From Phycisphaeraceae bacterium (lineage in GTDB: Bacteria; Planctomycetota; Phycisphaerae; Phycisphaerales; UBA1924), in assembly GCA_019454185.1 (NCBI GenBank), contig CP075368.1, positions 1-64,000 of the forward strand: 64,000 bases of DNA, given 5' to 3'. A program made the position numbers and the translations under genes. Every line of letters starts with the position of its first letter. The first letter of the stretch is position 1. Shown here one piece after another: positions 36,825-45,372 of this stretch. The notes below the pieces were generated by a model. The model saw nothing but the letters and a program-made list of their open reading frames with translations, ran no database searches and was not told the origin of the DNA.

Positions 36825-39266
36825 TCAGCGGCTCCCGATGGGTGCCGCGGGCGTTGCGGCGGCGGGGCGTGGATCGATCAGCGGGATGACCGAGGGCTCG
36901 AAGTCGGGGAGTTCTTCTTCGAGTTCGGAGACCTCGTAGGGGCCGCGTGTGAGGAGTCGGAGATCGGCGAAGGTCTCGTCGCGCATGATCCTGGGCGTGA
37001 TGAAGACATAGAGGCGTGTCGAGGCGTTGTTCTTGTTCGTGTCTCTGAAGAGATGGCCGACGAGGGGGATGTCGCCGAGGAGCGGGACCTTGACGACGGT
37101 TTTGCGCTTTGTGTCTACTTCGATGCCGCCGACGACGATGGTGAAGTCGGTGGGGAGACTCGCGCTGGAGCGGACGTTGTTCTCGATCCTGGGCGGGGGG
37201 ATGCCCTCGGAGCCGGTGCCGTCGAAGGCGGAGAGCTGGACGGCGTATTCGAGTCGGAGGTAGCCGCCCTCGCTGATGCGCGGCGTGACGGTGAGGGTTG
37301 TGCCGGCGTCTTCGTATCCGCCGAATGAGGTGACATCGCGCGAGCCGGTGCCGCCCCCGCCGAGACTTGTGGTGGTGGTGGGTTCCTGGCGGATGCTGGC
37401 GATCTCTGCTTCTTCGTTGTCGTTGACGAGGAGCTGGGGGTTGGAGAGGATGCGGGTCTCTGCGACGTTCTGCAGCGCGGTGATGATGATGGGCACCTGA
37501 TCGGACTTGATGATCGCGGCGGTGAGCCCGCCGAGGGCGGTGGAGACGTTCTTGGGATCGTTGAGTCCGGAGCCGGTCGGGAATGTTGAGAGGCCGAAGT
37601 TGGTGTTGACGACGCCTCCGGTGCCGTTGGCGTTGATGAGCTGGGTCTCGAACGCGAGGCGCAGCGAGTCGCTCGTGGTGAGGGAGACGATCTTGGCCTC
37701 GATATAGACCTGCGGCCTTCGGAGGTCGAGTTTGGAGATGATCTTGGCGAAGTCGGACTGCTGGGCGAAGGGGGCCTTGACGAGAACCTGGTTGTTGTCG
37801 ATGTCGGCGATGACGAAGGCGTTGTCGGAATCGAGCGAGGTGCCTTCGCTGTCTGAGCCCTGGGACTCGGGCCTCTGGAAGTTCCGGTTGCGGTTGTTCT
37901 GGTTCTGGCGGAACTGGCCGGTTCCGGTGTTGAGGAGCGGCGAGTTCGCGGCGGGCGTGGAACTCTGGAGGAGCCCGAGGAGGATCTCGGCGACGGTCTC
38001 TGCATTGGCGTGGTGGAGTTTGTACTCGCGGATGACGATGCGTTCGCCCTCGGTGTCGAACTGCTTGATGAGTTGTTCGAGTTGGGCCTGCTGCTCGGGT
38101 GTTGCGAAGTAGACGATCTGGCCTCGGTACTCGTCGGCGACGATAACGGTGCCGCCGACGGTGCGGGAGTTCTGGAGGAGTTGTCCCGTGTTGGGGTCGA
38201 TCTGAAACTGCATCTGGTTCTGGAAGGGATCGGTCGGTCCGGTCTGGATCTTGGTGACCTCGCCGAGCCCTCGCTGCTTGGCGAAGTCGGCGATCTGGTT
38301 GGTTGCGGAGCCGGTGAAGTAGCGTTTGGCGGCGAGGGTGCTGGTGGCGTCGATGACGTTCAGCAGGGAGCGGATCTGCTCGACCTCGTCGGGGCGACCC
38401 CTGAAGATGAGGGCGTTGCCGAGGGGATCGACCGAGAGGCGTGACGAGAGGTTGTCGAGGAATCGCGTCGCGCCCTGCGGGTTGTTCGGGTCGACGAACT
38501 GGCGAGGGCCGCCGGCGGAGGTCTCCTGCCCAACGAGCGCGATGGCGCGTTCGCGGGCGACGGGTGCGGAGAGGTGGCGGAGTTCGAGGCGTGTGAAAGC
38601 GACCTTGGCGCGTTCGCGTGCGATCTCGGCGACGAGGTTCTCGATGGCGCGGATGTTTCCGGGCGTGTCGGTTGCGACGATGACGCCGAGATCGTCGAGG
38701 TATGTGACGCGGACGCCGCCTCCGCTTCCGGTGGTGCCGCGCCCGCGCATGGCGGCTTCGATGGTGTCCTTGAGGATGCTTGGGACGATGTTGGGGGTGG
38801 GGATGATTCGGGTTGTGGCGAGCGGGCCCGCGCTGTCGGCGAGTGTGGAGGGGAGGTTCTCGATTCTGAGGACGTTGTAGAAGCCGCTCGGGGTGCGGGT
38901 CATGCCGAAGCCGTGCTGCTCGAGGAGGGAGTTGACAAGGCCGAGCAGGTCGTCTTTGTGGACGCGAAGGGGCGCGTTGAGCATGACGGTGCCGGAGAGG
39001 GAGGGATCGACGCTGACGTTGATCTCGAGCGCGTTGACGAGGTACTCGATGAGGGCGTTGAGTTCGACACCCTCGCTGAAGGCGTCGAGAGTGACGAACT
39101 GGTCATCGGACTCAAAGTCGTTCCGGGCTTCGCCGGGTGGCGTGATGGGGGGCAGGTCCTGGGCGCGGGCGTGGTGTCCGGGGGCGATCGCGCCGCAGGC
39201 GAGCACCAGAGCCAGCACGGCCGATCGGTGTGAGCGTCTGAAGATGGGTGATGAGTTGGTGGCCAT
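36825..39266 (-). CDS. gspD: Type II secretion system secretin GspD
   Basis: 813 residues from ATG 39266. A signal peptide (ending HARAQ) leads to N-domains (LIEYLVNALEINVSVDP; repeats of the type RIIPTPNIVPSILKDTIEAA). The C-terminal secretin core carries VYIEAKIVSLTTSDSLRLAFE, LSNPQLLVNDNEEAEI and VPLLGDIPLVGHLFR. It forms the multimeric outer-membrane channel. A disordered stretch (QNQNNRNRNFQRPESQG) lies between N3-like and core regions. Coupled to gspE downstream. Other secretion genes are not in this window. Confidence 0.95.
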   Translation of the reverse strand: MATNSSPIFRRSHRSAVLALVLACGAIAPGHHARAQDLPPITPPGEARNDFESDDQFVTLDAFSEGVELNALIEYLVNALEINVSVDPSLSGTVMLNAPLRVHKDDLLGLVNSLLEQHGFGMTRTPSGFYNVLRIENLPSTLADSAGPLATTRIIPTPNIVPSILKDTIEAAMRGRGTTGSGGGVRVTYLDDLGVIVATDTPGNIRAIENLVAEIARERAKVAFTRLELRHLSAPVARERAIALVGQETSAGGPRQFVDPNNPQGATRFLDNLSSRLSVDPLGNALIFRGRPDEVEQIRSLLNVIDATSTLAAKRYFTGSATNQIADFAKQRGLGEVTKIQTGPTDPFQNQMQFQIDPNTGQLLQNSRTVGGTVIVADEYRGQIVYFATPEQQAQLEQLIKQFDTEGERIVIREYKLHHANAETVAEILLGLLQSSTPAANSPLLNTGTGQFRQNQNNRNRNFQRPESQGSDSEGTSLDSDNAFVIADIDNNQVLVKAPFAQQSDFAKIISKLDLRRPQVYIEAKIVSLTTSDSLRLAFETQLINANGTGGVVNTNFGLSTFPTGSGLNDPKNVSTALGGLTAAIIKSDQVPIIITALQNVAETRILSNPQLLVNDNEEAEIASIRQEPTTTTSLGGGGTGSRDVTSFGGYEDAGTTLTVTPRISEGGYLRLEYAVQLSAFDGTGSEGIPPPRIENNVRSSASLPTDFTIVVGGIEVDTKRKTVVKVPLLGDIPLVGHLFRDTNKNNASTRLYVFITPRIMRDETFADLRLLTRGPYEVSELEEELPDFEPSVIPLIDPRPAAATPAAPIGSR

Positions 39267-39386
39267 GCTGATCTCCGCGTGAACCTGTGAGCCCTGCGCG
39301 GGGAGCGCGCGGGGCGTTTGAGTTATACCCTCTCCGAACGCATCCCGTCCGCCGGGATTGCTGCGCTGACGACTCGGAATGAAGCC

Positions 39387-40430
39387 ATGAGTGAGACCGA
39401 TCGAACGGGGAAACCTCGGGTGGTGAGTCTGTTGCCCTCTGCGACAGAGTTGCTTTCGGTGATTTGTACCGAGGGGTTGCTGGTCGGAAGGTCACATGAA
39501 TGTGACTTCCCCCTGGAGGTTCGCTCGGTCCCGGCGCTGACGAGGGCACGCGTGATGCCCCGGGTAGAGCCGGGGGGGGAGATCGATCCCTCGAAGGACC
39601 CTGCGGCGATCGACCGGGCGGTGCGCGATTCGCTGGGGTCCGGACAGTCCCTGTATGAGGTGGACGAGGCGGCTCTGGCGGCTCTCAACCCGGATGTGAT
39701 TCTGACGCAGGATGTGTGCAGTGTCTGTTCCATCGATCTTGCGTCGGTCGAGCGGGTGGCGCGCACCCTCCCCGGTCCGCCTCGGGTGTTGTCGCTCAAT
39801 CCATCGACCATCGAGGATGTTCTGGATGATCTGCTGCGGGTGGCGGCGGCTCTGGGACCGGAGTGGGCGGCACGCGGCGATAGGGCGATGGTCGGGCTGC
39901 GCGAGCGGCTCTTCAGGGCCGAGGAGTACGTCAATCCGTATGAGGACGGGCGGGTTGTTGCCTTGTTGGAGTGGACAGACCCGTTGTTCTGTGCCGGGCA
40001 CTGGACGGTCGAGTTGATCGAGCGGGCCGGTGGGCGCCATCCGTGGAATGAGTCGGTCGCGCGGGCGGACTCGGGTGCCGCGGCGGGGCCTCAGCGGGGG
40101 GCACGTGTCGCTGGGGCATCGCGGGTTGTGTCGTCGGAGGAGTTGGTGAACGCTCGTCCGGAGTTCCTGGTGGTTGCGCCGTGCGGGTTCTCGCTGGATC
40201 AGGCGTGGGCTTGCACGGAGGAACTGGCGATGCGGGAGTGGTGGGGGGAGTTGCCAGCCGTGAAGCGAGGGCGCGTCGCGGTTGTGGATGGGAACCAGAT
40301 GTTCAATCGGCCCGGGCCGAGATTGATCGACGCTTTCGAGTGGCTGGTGGGGTGGGTGCAGGGAAGGCCGGAGTTGATGCCTGACGGGTTTCCGTGGCGT
40401 GCGTGGGGTGTTCAGCGGAGCAGGTTGTAG
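39387..40430 (+). CDS. BtuF-like cobalamin/metallophore-binding protein, no export signal
   Basis: 347 residues from ATG 39387. The helical-backbone metal-receptor fold is indicated by RVVSLLPSATELLSVI, VGRSHECDFP, LNPDVILTQDVCSVC and LVVAPCGFSLDQAW. Homologues bind vitamin B12 or a related compound for ABC import. The N-terminus has no signal peptide or lipobox, so this one may act in the cytosol, as in the widespread cobalamin-binding-protein branch. No permease or ATPase gene is nearby. The 3' end overlaps the convergent GT2 gene by 19 bp. Confidence 0.82.
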   Translation: MSETDRTGKPRVVSLLPSATELLSVICTEGLLVGRSHECDFPLEVRSVPALTRARVMPRVEPGGEIDPSKDPAAIDRAVRDSLGSGQSLYEVDEAALAALNPDVILTQDVCSVCSIDLASVERVARTLPGPPRVLSLNPSTIEDVLDDLLRVAAALGPEWAARGDRAMVGLRERLFRAEEYVNPYEDGRVVALLEWTDPLFCAGHWTVELIERAGGRHPWNESVARADSGAAAGPQRGARVAGASRVVSSEELVNARPEFLVVAPCGFSLDQAWACTEELAMREWWGELPAVKRGRVAVVDGNQMFNRPGPRLIDAFEWLVGWVQGRPELMPDGFPWRAWGVQRSRL

Positions 40431-41173
40431 ACGATGATGCAACGGAGCGCGGAGATGCCGTCTCGCCAGGTGATTTTCTTTCCCTCGGCGTAGGTTCGTC
40501 CGGCGTATGTGACCGCGACCTCGTAGATCCGTGCGGGGCGAGGGCTTTCGCTCGAGTGATCGGAGGTGGAGATCCGGATGCTCGCGAGCTTGGCGATCAG
40601 TTCGGGCTCGACGCCGAAGCGGGGCTCGGTGATGGTCAGTTGCTGCGCGACGCGGCGCGTGAATGCCTTGGTGCAGCACTCGATGTCGGAGAGGTTGAGA
40701 TTGGTCAGCATGTTGCTGAAGAGGGTGATCAGGCGGTTCGCGGCGTAGTGCCAGAAGTAGAGCACGCGATGGGAGCGCCCGAGGAAACGCGTGCCGATGA
40801 CGGCGTCGGCGCGCCCGTTCAAGATCGGTTCGAGCACGGAGGCATGGTCGGCGGGGTCGTATTCAAGATCGGCATCGTGGATGAGAAGGATGTCCGCGCC
40901 GTCGGCGAGGGCGGCGTGGAGCGCGGACTTGAGCGCAGCCCCCTTGCCCTTGTTGGATGGGTGGCGCACGATGAGCACGTCGGTTCGCGGGGCGAGTTCG
41001 TCGAGGATCGCCCCGGTGCCGTCGGTCGAGCCGTCGTCCACGAGGATAAGGCGTCGGACCAGACGCTCGTTGCTCGCGGGGTCGGTGGGCGGGGGCACGG
41101 CGTCGAGGCGCGCGACGGCGTCCCGCAGCAGTTTCTCCTCGTTGTAGATCGGGATGAGGATCGCGAGTTTCAT
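40412..41173 (-). CDS. Family 2 glycosyltransferase (DPM1-like)
   Basis: 253 residues from ATG 41173; the frame is open to 41428 but the GT2 fold starts here (LAILIPIYNEEKLL). The nucleotide-sugar site is LVDDGSTDGT and IHDADLEYDP. The second half has ADAVIGTRFLG and GVEPELIAKLA. No C-terminal membrane helix is present, so it is a soluble GT2, similar to dolichyl-phosphate-mannose-synthase-like proteins. Its acceptor is unknown. It lies 64 bp from a divergent small lipoprotein gene. Confidence 0.9.
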   Translation of the reverse strand: MKLAILIPIYNEEKLLRDAVARLDAVPPPTDPASNERLVRRLILVDDGSTDGTGAILDELAPRTDVLIVRHPSNKGKGAALKSALHAALADGADILLIHDADLEYDPADHASVLEPILNGRADAVIGTRFLGRSHRVLYFWHYAANRLITLFSNMLTNLNLSDIECCTKAFTRRVAQQLTITEPRFGVEPELIAKLASIRISTSDHSSESPRPARIYEVAVTYAGRTYAEGKKITWRDGISALRCIIVYNLLR

Positions 41174-41237
41174 CGACCCAAGAATGTAACGAGCTTGTCG
41201 CTCGGGCGTGCGGGGCCGGAATCGGAAGGGCAACACC

Positions 41238-41639
41238 ATGCAGAGGGTGTCGAGGCGTGCGAGAGCGGCGGGGGTGCTGGCGGCGGGCGTGCTCTGGATC
41301 GGCTCTGGGTGCGAGACGGTGGGCGCGGTCTCGTCGTCGGGTTCGGGCGATTCGTATTCGTATGTGATGGGGGATATGTACACGACCGAGGAGACGCGAT
41401 TGCCGCGGGCGTTCGAGGCAGCACGCACGGTGCTGGAATCGAGCGGGTATCGAGTCGGCTCGATGACGCGTGACGATGAGAAGGGACAGATCTCGGCGCA
41501 GCGCGGCGAGGGCCAGACGGTGCAGGTAACGCTGGAGAGGCGCGGCTTGGATCAGGTCCGGATCCAGGTTCGCGTGGGCGTGGTGGGTGATCGGGCCGAG
41601 TCGAAGCGGATTCTGGATGAGATCAGGTTGCGGCTGTGA
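41238..41639 (+). CDS. Small lipoprotein
   Basis: 133 residues from ATG 41238. The N-terminus is basic and then hydrophobic, ending in the lipobox region WIGSGC. The mature part (YSYVMGDMYTTEETRLPRAF, ISAQRGEGQTVQVTLER) resembles the small DUF3568-type lipoproteins, with one alpha-beta domain. Function unknown. It ends 18 bp before the convergent mutY. Confidence 0.78.
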   Translation: MQRVSRRARAAGVLAAGVLWIGSGCETVGAVSSSGSGDSYSYVMGDMYTTEETRLPRAFEAARTVLESSGYRVGSMTRDDEKGQISAQRGEGQTVQVTLERRGLDQVRIQVRVGVVGDRAESKRILDEIRLRL

Positions 41640-41657
41640 TGCGAATGGATCGTGCGT

Positions 41658-42779
41658 TCAGTTGCCGTTGAGCAGCACCCGCGCCTGCACGCTCGACACG
41701 CCCATGCCCGTGATCTCATCGCGAGTTGCCCACGAGAGGCCCGGTCTTTGGCGCTCGATCGAGCGTTTCATGCGATCGGTGACGCGGAGCGTGAGCACGG
41801 TGAACTCGAATCGCCGGTGCGTCGTCTGGTGCATGAAACGTTCGCGCTCACGGAGCTTTGCTGTGTGGCCGAGCCCGAGGGCTTCGAGGGCGACATCTGT
41901 GGCATCGCGAGAGTGCCCGGCCCACTCGATGGTCGGCGCCTGCACCATTGACGCCCACATCCCCTTTGCGGGCCGCGTCTCGATCGCGAGTCGTCCGGCA
42001 TGATCCTCCAGCACGATGCTGACCGCGCAGACAGTCGGGGTCTTCTTTGTTCGCTTGGGTGTGGGGATTGTGTCTGTCAGCCGCGTGGCACGCGCGACAC
42101 ACCATGTGCTGAGCGGGCAGGCATCGCAGCGAGGGGATCTCGGCGTGCAGACCGTGGCACCGAGTTCCATGAGGGCTTCGCCCGCGAGCGTCGGGGCAGG
42201 GGCGGGCCCCGCGTGCCGGATCATCGTGTCGGCATGCGATCGAGCCCAGGCGATGGCCTTCGGATCCGATGCGCCGGCGCGCCGGGCTTCGAGACGCAGT
42301 AGGACCCGCGTGACGTTTCCATCGACCATCGCGATGGGCTCGTGGAAGGCGAGGGAGGCGACCGCTGCGGCTGTGTATGGACCGATGCCGGGGAGCGTCT
42401 TGAGCGTCTGCGAGGTGGAGGGCATGGTGCCGGCGTGGTCGGAGACGACGGCTCGTGCCGCAGCGTGGAGCATCTTTGCGCGCCGGTAGTAGCCGAGCCC
42501 TGACCAGAGTGCGAGCATGTCGGGCTCGGGTGCGTTGGCGAGGGACTGGATCGTGGGGAATCTGGCGATGAACCGCTCGAAGGCGGGCGCGACGCGGGAG
42601 ACCTGCGTCTGCTGGAGCATGATCTCGCTGACGAGGACGGCGTAGGGGTCGCGCTTGATCCCGAGAGGGCGCGGCCTCCAGGGCATGTCGCGGGCGTTTG
42701 CCTTGAACCAGCGGACAAGGGCTTGGGCCGGGGCCTTGGCCTGGGTGCCGGGCTGGGGCTTCGAGGGCTTACGGGCCAT
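41658..42779 (-). CDS. mutY: A/G-specific adenine glycosylase
   Basis: 373 residues from ATG 42779. It removes adenine mispaired with 8-oxoguanine. The HhH-GPD core has VSEIMLQQTQVSRV (with the catalytic Glu), WSGLGYYRRAKM, TLPGIGPYTAAAVASLAF, the catalytic Asp in AMVDGNVTRV and GATVCTPRSPRC, which starts the [4Fe-4S] site CTPRSPRCDACPLSTWC. A C-terminal NUDT1-like recognition domain follows (VSIVLEDHAGRLAIETRP). Length is normal. The first 11 bp overlap the end of the Nfu-N gene. Confidence 0.95.
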   Translation of the reverse strand: MARKPSKPQPGTQAKAPAQALVRWFKANARDMPWRPRPLGIKRDPYAVLVSEIMLQQTQVSRVAPAFERFIARFPTIQSLANAPEPDMLALWSGLGYYRRAKMLHAAARAVVSDHAGTMPSTSQTLKTLPGIGPYTAAAVASLAFHEPIAMVDGNVTRVLLRLEARRAGASDPKAIAWARSHADTMIRHAGPAPAPTLAGEALMELGATVCTPRSPRCDACPLSTWCVARATRLTDTIPTPKRTKKTPTVCAVSIVLEDHAGRLAIETRPAKGMWASMVQAPTIEWAGHSRDATDVALEALGLGHTAKLRERERFMHQTTHRRFEFTVLTLRVTDRMKRSIERQRPGLSWATRDEITGMGVSSVQARVLLNGN

Positions 42780-43053
42780 GGGTCTCGATTCGAGCGAGGG
42801 CGGCGCGAACGGCGGCCTTGATCGGCTCCCACTGCCCGTCTGGAGACTTGCAGACCGTGATCCAATCGGTATGGATCAGGACGTTTGTCACGTTCGGGAT
42901 CGAGAAGAGGGCCATGGCGAGCGTATCGGAGGCGGCCTGTGCTTCTTCGGGCTTGAAATAGGAGCGGGGCGTGTCCGAGATCCGGGCGTCGAGCGAGCAC
43001 TTGATCGCGTTGGGGTTGGGGGTCGCGTCGAATCTGACGACTTTGGAGGCCAT
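42769..43053 (-). CDS. Nfu/NifU N-terminal domain protein
   Basis: 94 residues from ATG 43053. It matches the stand-alone Nfu N-terminal domain (FDATPNPNAIKCSLD, ALFSIPNVTNVLIHTDWITV). It lacks the CxxC-bearing C-terminal scaffold domain, so it probably does not hold an Fe-S cluster itself. In other proteins this domain is attached to iron-sulfur cluster delivery. Here it lies just upstream of and overlapping mutY, whose product needs an Fe-S cluster, which is suggestive of a helper role but no more. Confidence 0.86.
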   Translation of the reverse strand: MASKVVRFDATPNPNAIKCSLDARISDTPRSYFKPEEAQAASDTLAMALFSIPNVTNVLIHTDWITVCKSPDGQWEPIKAAVRAALARIETHGP

Positions 43054-43180
43054 GTTTCTCTCAATCCGATGGAGGGGGTGACAACAAGTGGCCGGCGAGA
43101 ACGTAGACTGTTGGAAGCGGTGGGTCGAGCGGCGTCGGGTCGATGTCGGTCGCATCGCGTGGAAGCGTTGAGCGAGGATT

Positions 43181-44071
43181 GTGGGCGTGTTCCCCTTCGA
43201 GCGGCTGGGCAATCTCCTTGATCGGCTCTCCTCCTATGTGTGGTGGGAGGTCGCGCTCGAGTTCGCCTTTATCTGGATCTTCGTGTACGCGATTGCGAGG
43301 TTCGTGCAGGGTACCCGGGCGGCGGGCGCGCTCAAGGGCGTGCTGGTGCTCTTCCTGCTGCTGACGCTGGGTGCGAAGATCCTGGCTGGGTCTGACGCCT
43401 TTCCCCGGATCGGCTTTCTGTTTGAGCGCGTGCTCGGCGTGATCGCGCTGGGCCTGATCGTGGTCTTCCAGCCGGAACTGCGGCGTGCGCTGATGAAACT
43501 TGGTGAGACGCAGATCGGATTCCGAGGGACCCCGTCGGAGATTGCTGCGGTGGCGAGAGAGATCTCCGATGCCGCGGGATATCTGAGCAAGGCGCGTTTC
43601 GGCGCGATCATCGTTGTGCAGCGTCAGGAGGGTGCGAAGGCGATTCTGGAGACGGGCGGCGGCACGGTGATGAACGCGTCGTTGTCGGCGCGTCTGTTGC
43701 AGACGATTTTCTTCCCGGGCTCCGCGCTGCACGATCTGGCGGTGGTGGTCCGGGGGCAGACGATCATCGCGGCGGGCGTGCAGCTTCCGCTCGCGGATCC
43801 GTCGGAGATGCCCGACCCATCGCTGGGGTCGCGCCACCGGGCCGCGGTCGGCGTGAGCAAGGACCAGGACGTCGTGGTTGTTGTTGTGAGCGAGGAGACG
43901 GGCGCGGTCCGGATCGCCGAGCGCGGTCGGCTGTCGCAGCCGATGACGCCGGCGGCGTTGCGCATCGAGTTGGCCAAGCGGCTTGGAAGGTCCGCTGCCG
44001 AGGACGAGGCAAGCCGCGCGGATGTCGGCGAGGAACTCCTGGACACCCACGAGAAGCGGGAGAGTGCGTGA
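43181..44071 (+). CDS. cdaA: Membrane diadenylate cyclase CdaA-like, with DLA in place of DGA
   Basis: 296 residues from GTG 43181. Three membrane helices (WWEVALEFAFIWIFVYAI, AALKGVLVLFLLLTLGA-like region and VLGVIALGLIVVFQPELRR) precede the DisA_N catalytic domain. The domain has FGAIIVVQR, LLQTIFFPGSALHD and the GSRHRAAVG motif. The product family makes cyclic di-AMP. In most members the metal-binding triad reads DGA (LHDGAV); here it is LHDLAV, so the Gly is replaced by Leu. The Asp and RHR are intact. It is followed by the cdaR-like gene with 1-bp overlap. No glmM follows. Confidence 0.86.
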   Translation: MGVFPFERLGNLLDRLSSYVWWEVALEFAFIWIFVYAIARFVQGTRAAGALKGVLVLFLLLTLGAKILAGSDAFPRIGFLFERVLGVIALGLIVVFQPELRRALMKLGETQIGFRGTPSEIAAVAREISDAAGYLSKARFGAIIVVQRQEGAKAILETGGGTVMNASLSARLLQTIFFPGSALHDLAVVVRGQTIIAAGVQLPLADPSEMPDPSLGSRHRAAVGVSKDQDVVVVVVSEETGAVRIAERGRLSQPMTPAALRIELAKRLGRSAAEDEASRADVGEELLDTHEKRESA

Positions 44072-45144
44072 TGCTGAAGCATGCTCCGACGCTGATCATT
44101 GTGACAATCGTGACGGCGGTGATCTGGCTCTTTGCCGAGGGTGAGAACGTCCAGCGTGCGGAGATCGTGGCCTCGATGCAGGTCGTTCCGGGTTCGACGC
44201 CTGGGCTGATCACCTGGGTGGAGTCGGACACACTCTGGGACGGTCGGGTTCTCTTGAGGGCGTCTGGTGCCACAGTCGGCATCGATCGCCTGCGTGACAG
44301 GTTGCGCCAGCCGGTGTTGATCTCGCCGGGGACGGAGGGTTTCAGTCTCGCGCCCGGGAACCAGACCCTCGACCTTCGGTCCTTGTTGCGCCAGTTTCCC
44401 GAGATCCGCGAGACGGGCGTGTCGATCGAGGAGTGTGAGCCGCGGACGATCGTCGCGCATGTGGATGTGGTCGAGACGATCGAGCTGCCGGTGCGGGTGG
44501 ACGTCGCGGATGCTGAGGTGGAAGGGCTGGCGGAGGCGAACCCGGCGCGGATTTCCGTGCAGGTGCCGAGTCTTGCGAAGGGCCGCCTGGCTCCGGATGC
44601 GGCGTTGCTCGCGCGGATCGGGACGGACGCGGTGCGCGGGCTGGGTCGCGGGCGTCGTGAGACGTTGCCGTCGGTGGTGCTCGAACTGCCGCCCGAGCTG
44701 CAGGGTGTGCGCGGGGTGCGACTCTCGTCGCCGACGACAAGGGTTTCGCTGACGCTGCGTGAGCGGACGGTGACGGAACTGGTTCCGTCTGTGCCGGTGC
44801 ATATCCGTGTTGCACCCGGGCAGCTTGCCAAGTGGCAGATCACGATTCCTGAGAATGACCAGTTTCTGCGCGACGTTCGCGTGACGGGGCCGAGCGAGGA
44901 GATCGAACGGATCCGCAAGGGAGAGCTTCGGATCATCGCCATGGTCGCGCTCTCTTCGCAGGAGCTTCAGGCGGCGATCACGAGCAAGGCGGTCAGTTTC
45001 TCGGATCTTCCCTCGACATTGCAGTTCCAGGTTGAGGACCCCATCGTGTCGCTGGAGATCCGCCCGATCGGGGAGAATGGCGCAACTCCTTCGAGGACAG
45101 GACTATCCGGATCTGGTGCCGAGGCCCCGGACCCGGGTGAATAG
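44071..45144 (+). CDS. YbbR-domain protein CdaR-like
   Basis: 357 residues from ATG 44071, whose A is also the last base of the cdaA stop. One N-terminal membrane helix (LIIVTIVTAVIWLFA) anchors repeated YbbR beta-domains outside the membrane (PVLISPGTEGFSLAPGN, IELPVRVDVADAEVEGL). CdaR modulates CdaA activity. The pairing and coupling support that role here. The C-terminal 80 residues are less conserved. Confidence 0.85.
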   Translation: MLKHAPTLIIVTIVTAVIWLFAEGENVQRAEIVASMQVVPGSTPGLITWVESDTLWDGRVLLRASGATVGIDRLRDRLRQPVLISPGTEGFSLAPGNQTLDLRSLLRQFPEIRETGVSIEECEPRTIVAHVDVVETIELPVRVDVADAEVEGLAEANPARISVQVPSLAKGRLAPDAALLARIGTDAVRGLGRGRRETLPSVVLELPPELQGVRGVRLSSPTTRVSLTLRERTVTELVPSVPVHIRVAPGQLAKWQITIPENDQFLRDVRVTGPSEEIERIRKGELRIIAMVALSSQELQAAITSKAVSFSDLPSTLQFQVEDPIVSLEIRPIGENGATPSRTGLSGSGAEAPDPGE

Positions 45145-45372
45145 ATGCCGGGTGGCCCGGGGTGCCCCCTGGCGGGTGGCCTATCGGTTGAGCTCGGGTT
45201 GCGGGCGTTGTCCCTTCTCTTCGCGGGCGAGCTGACCTAACCTTCCACCCCCCCGGACCCGGCCAGCGGGTTCGGATGTGGGAACCCTTGTCAACGAGCC
45301 GTGATCGACACGTCTCGTGCCCCAACTCACCGGCCGAGCCCCGGCTCTCCGGGCTTCGCAGAGGACCTGATC

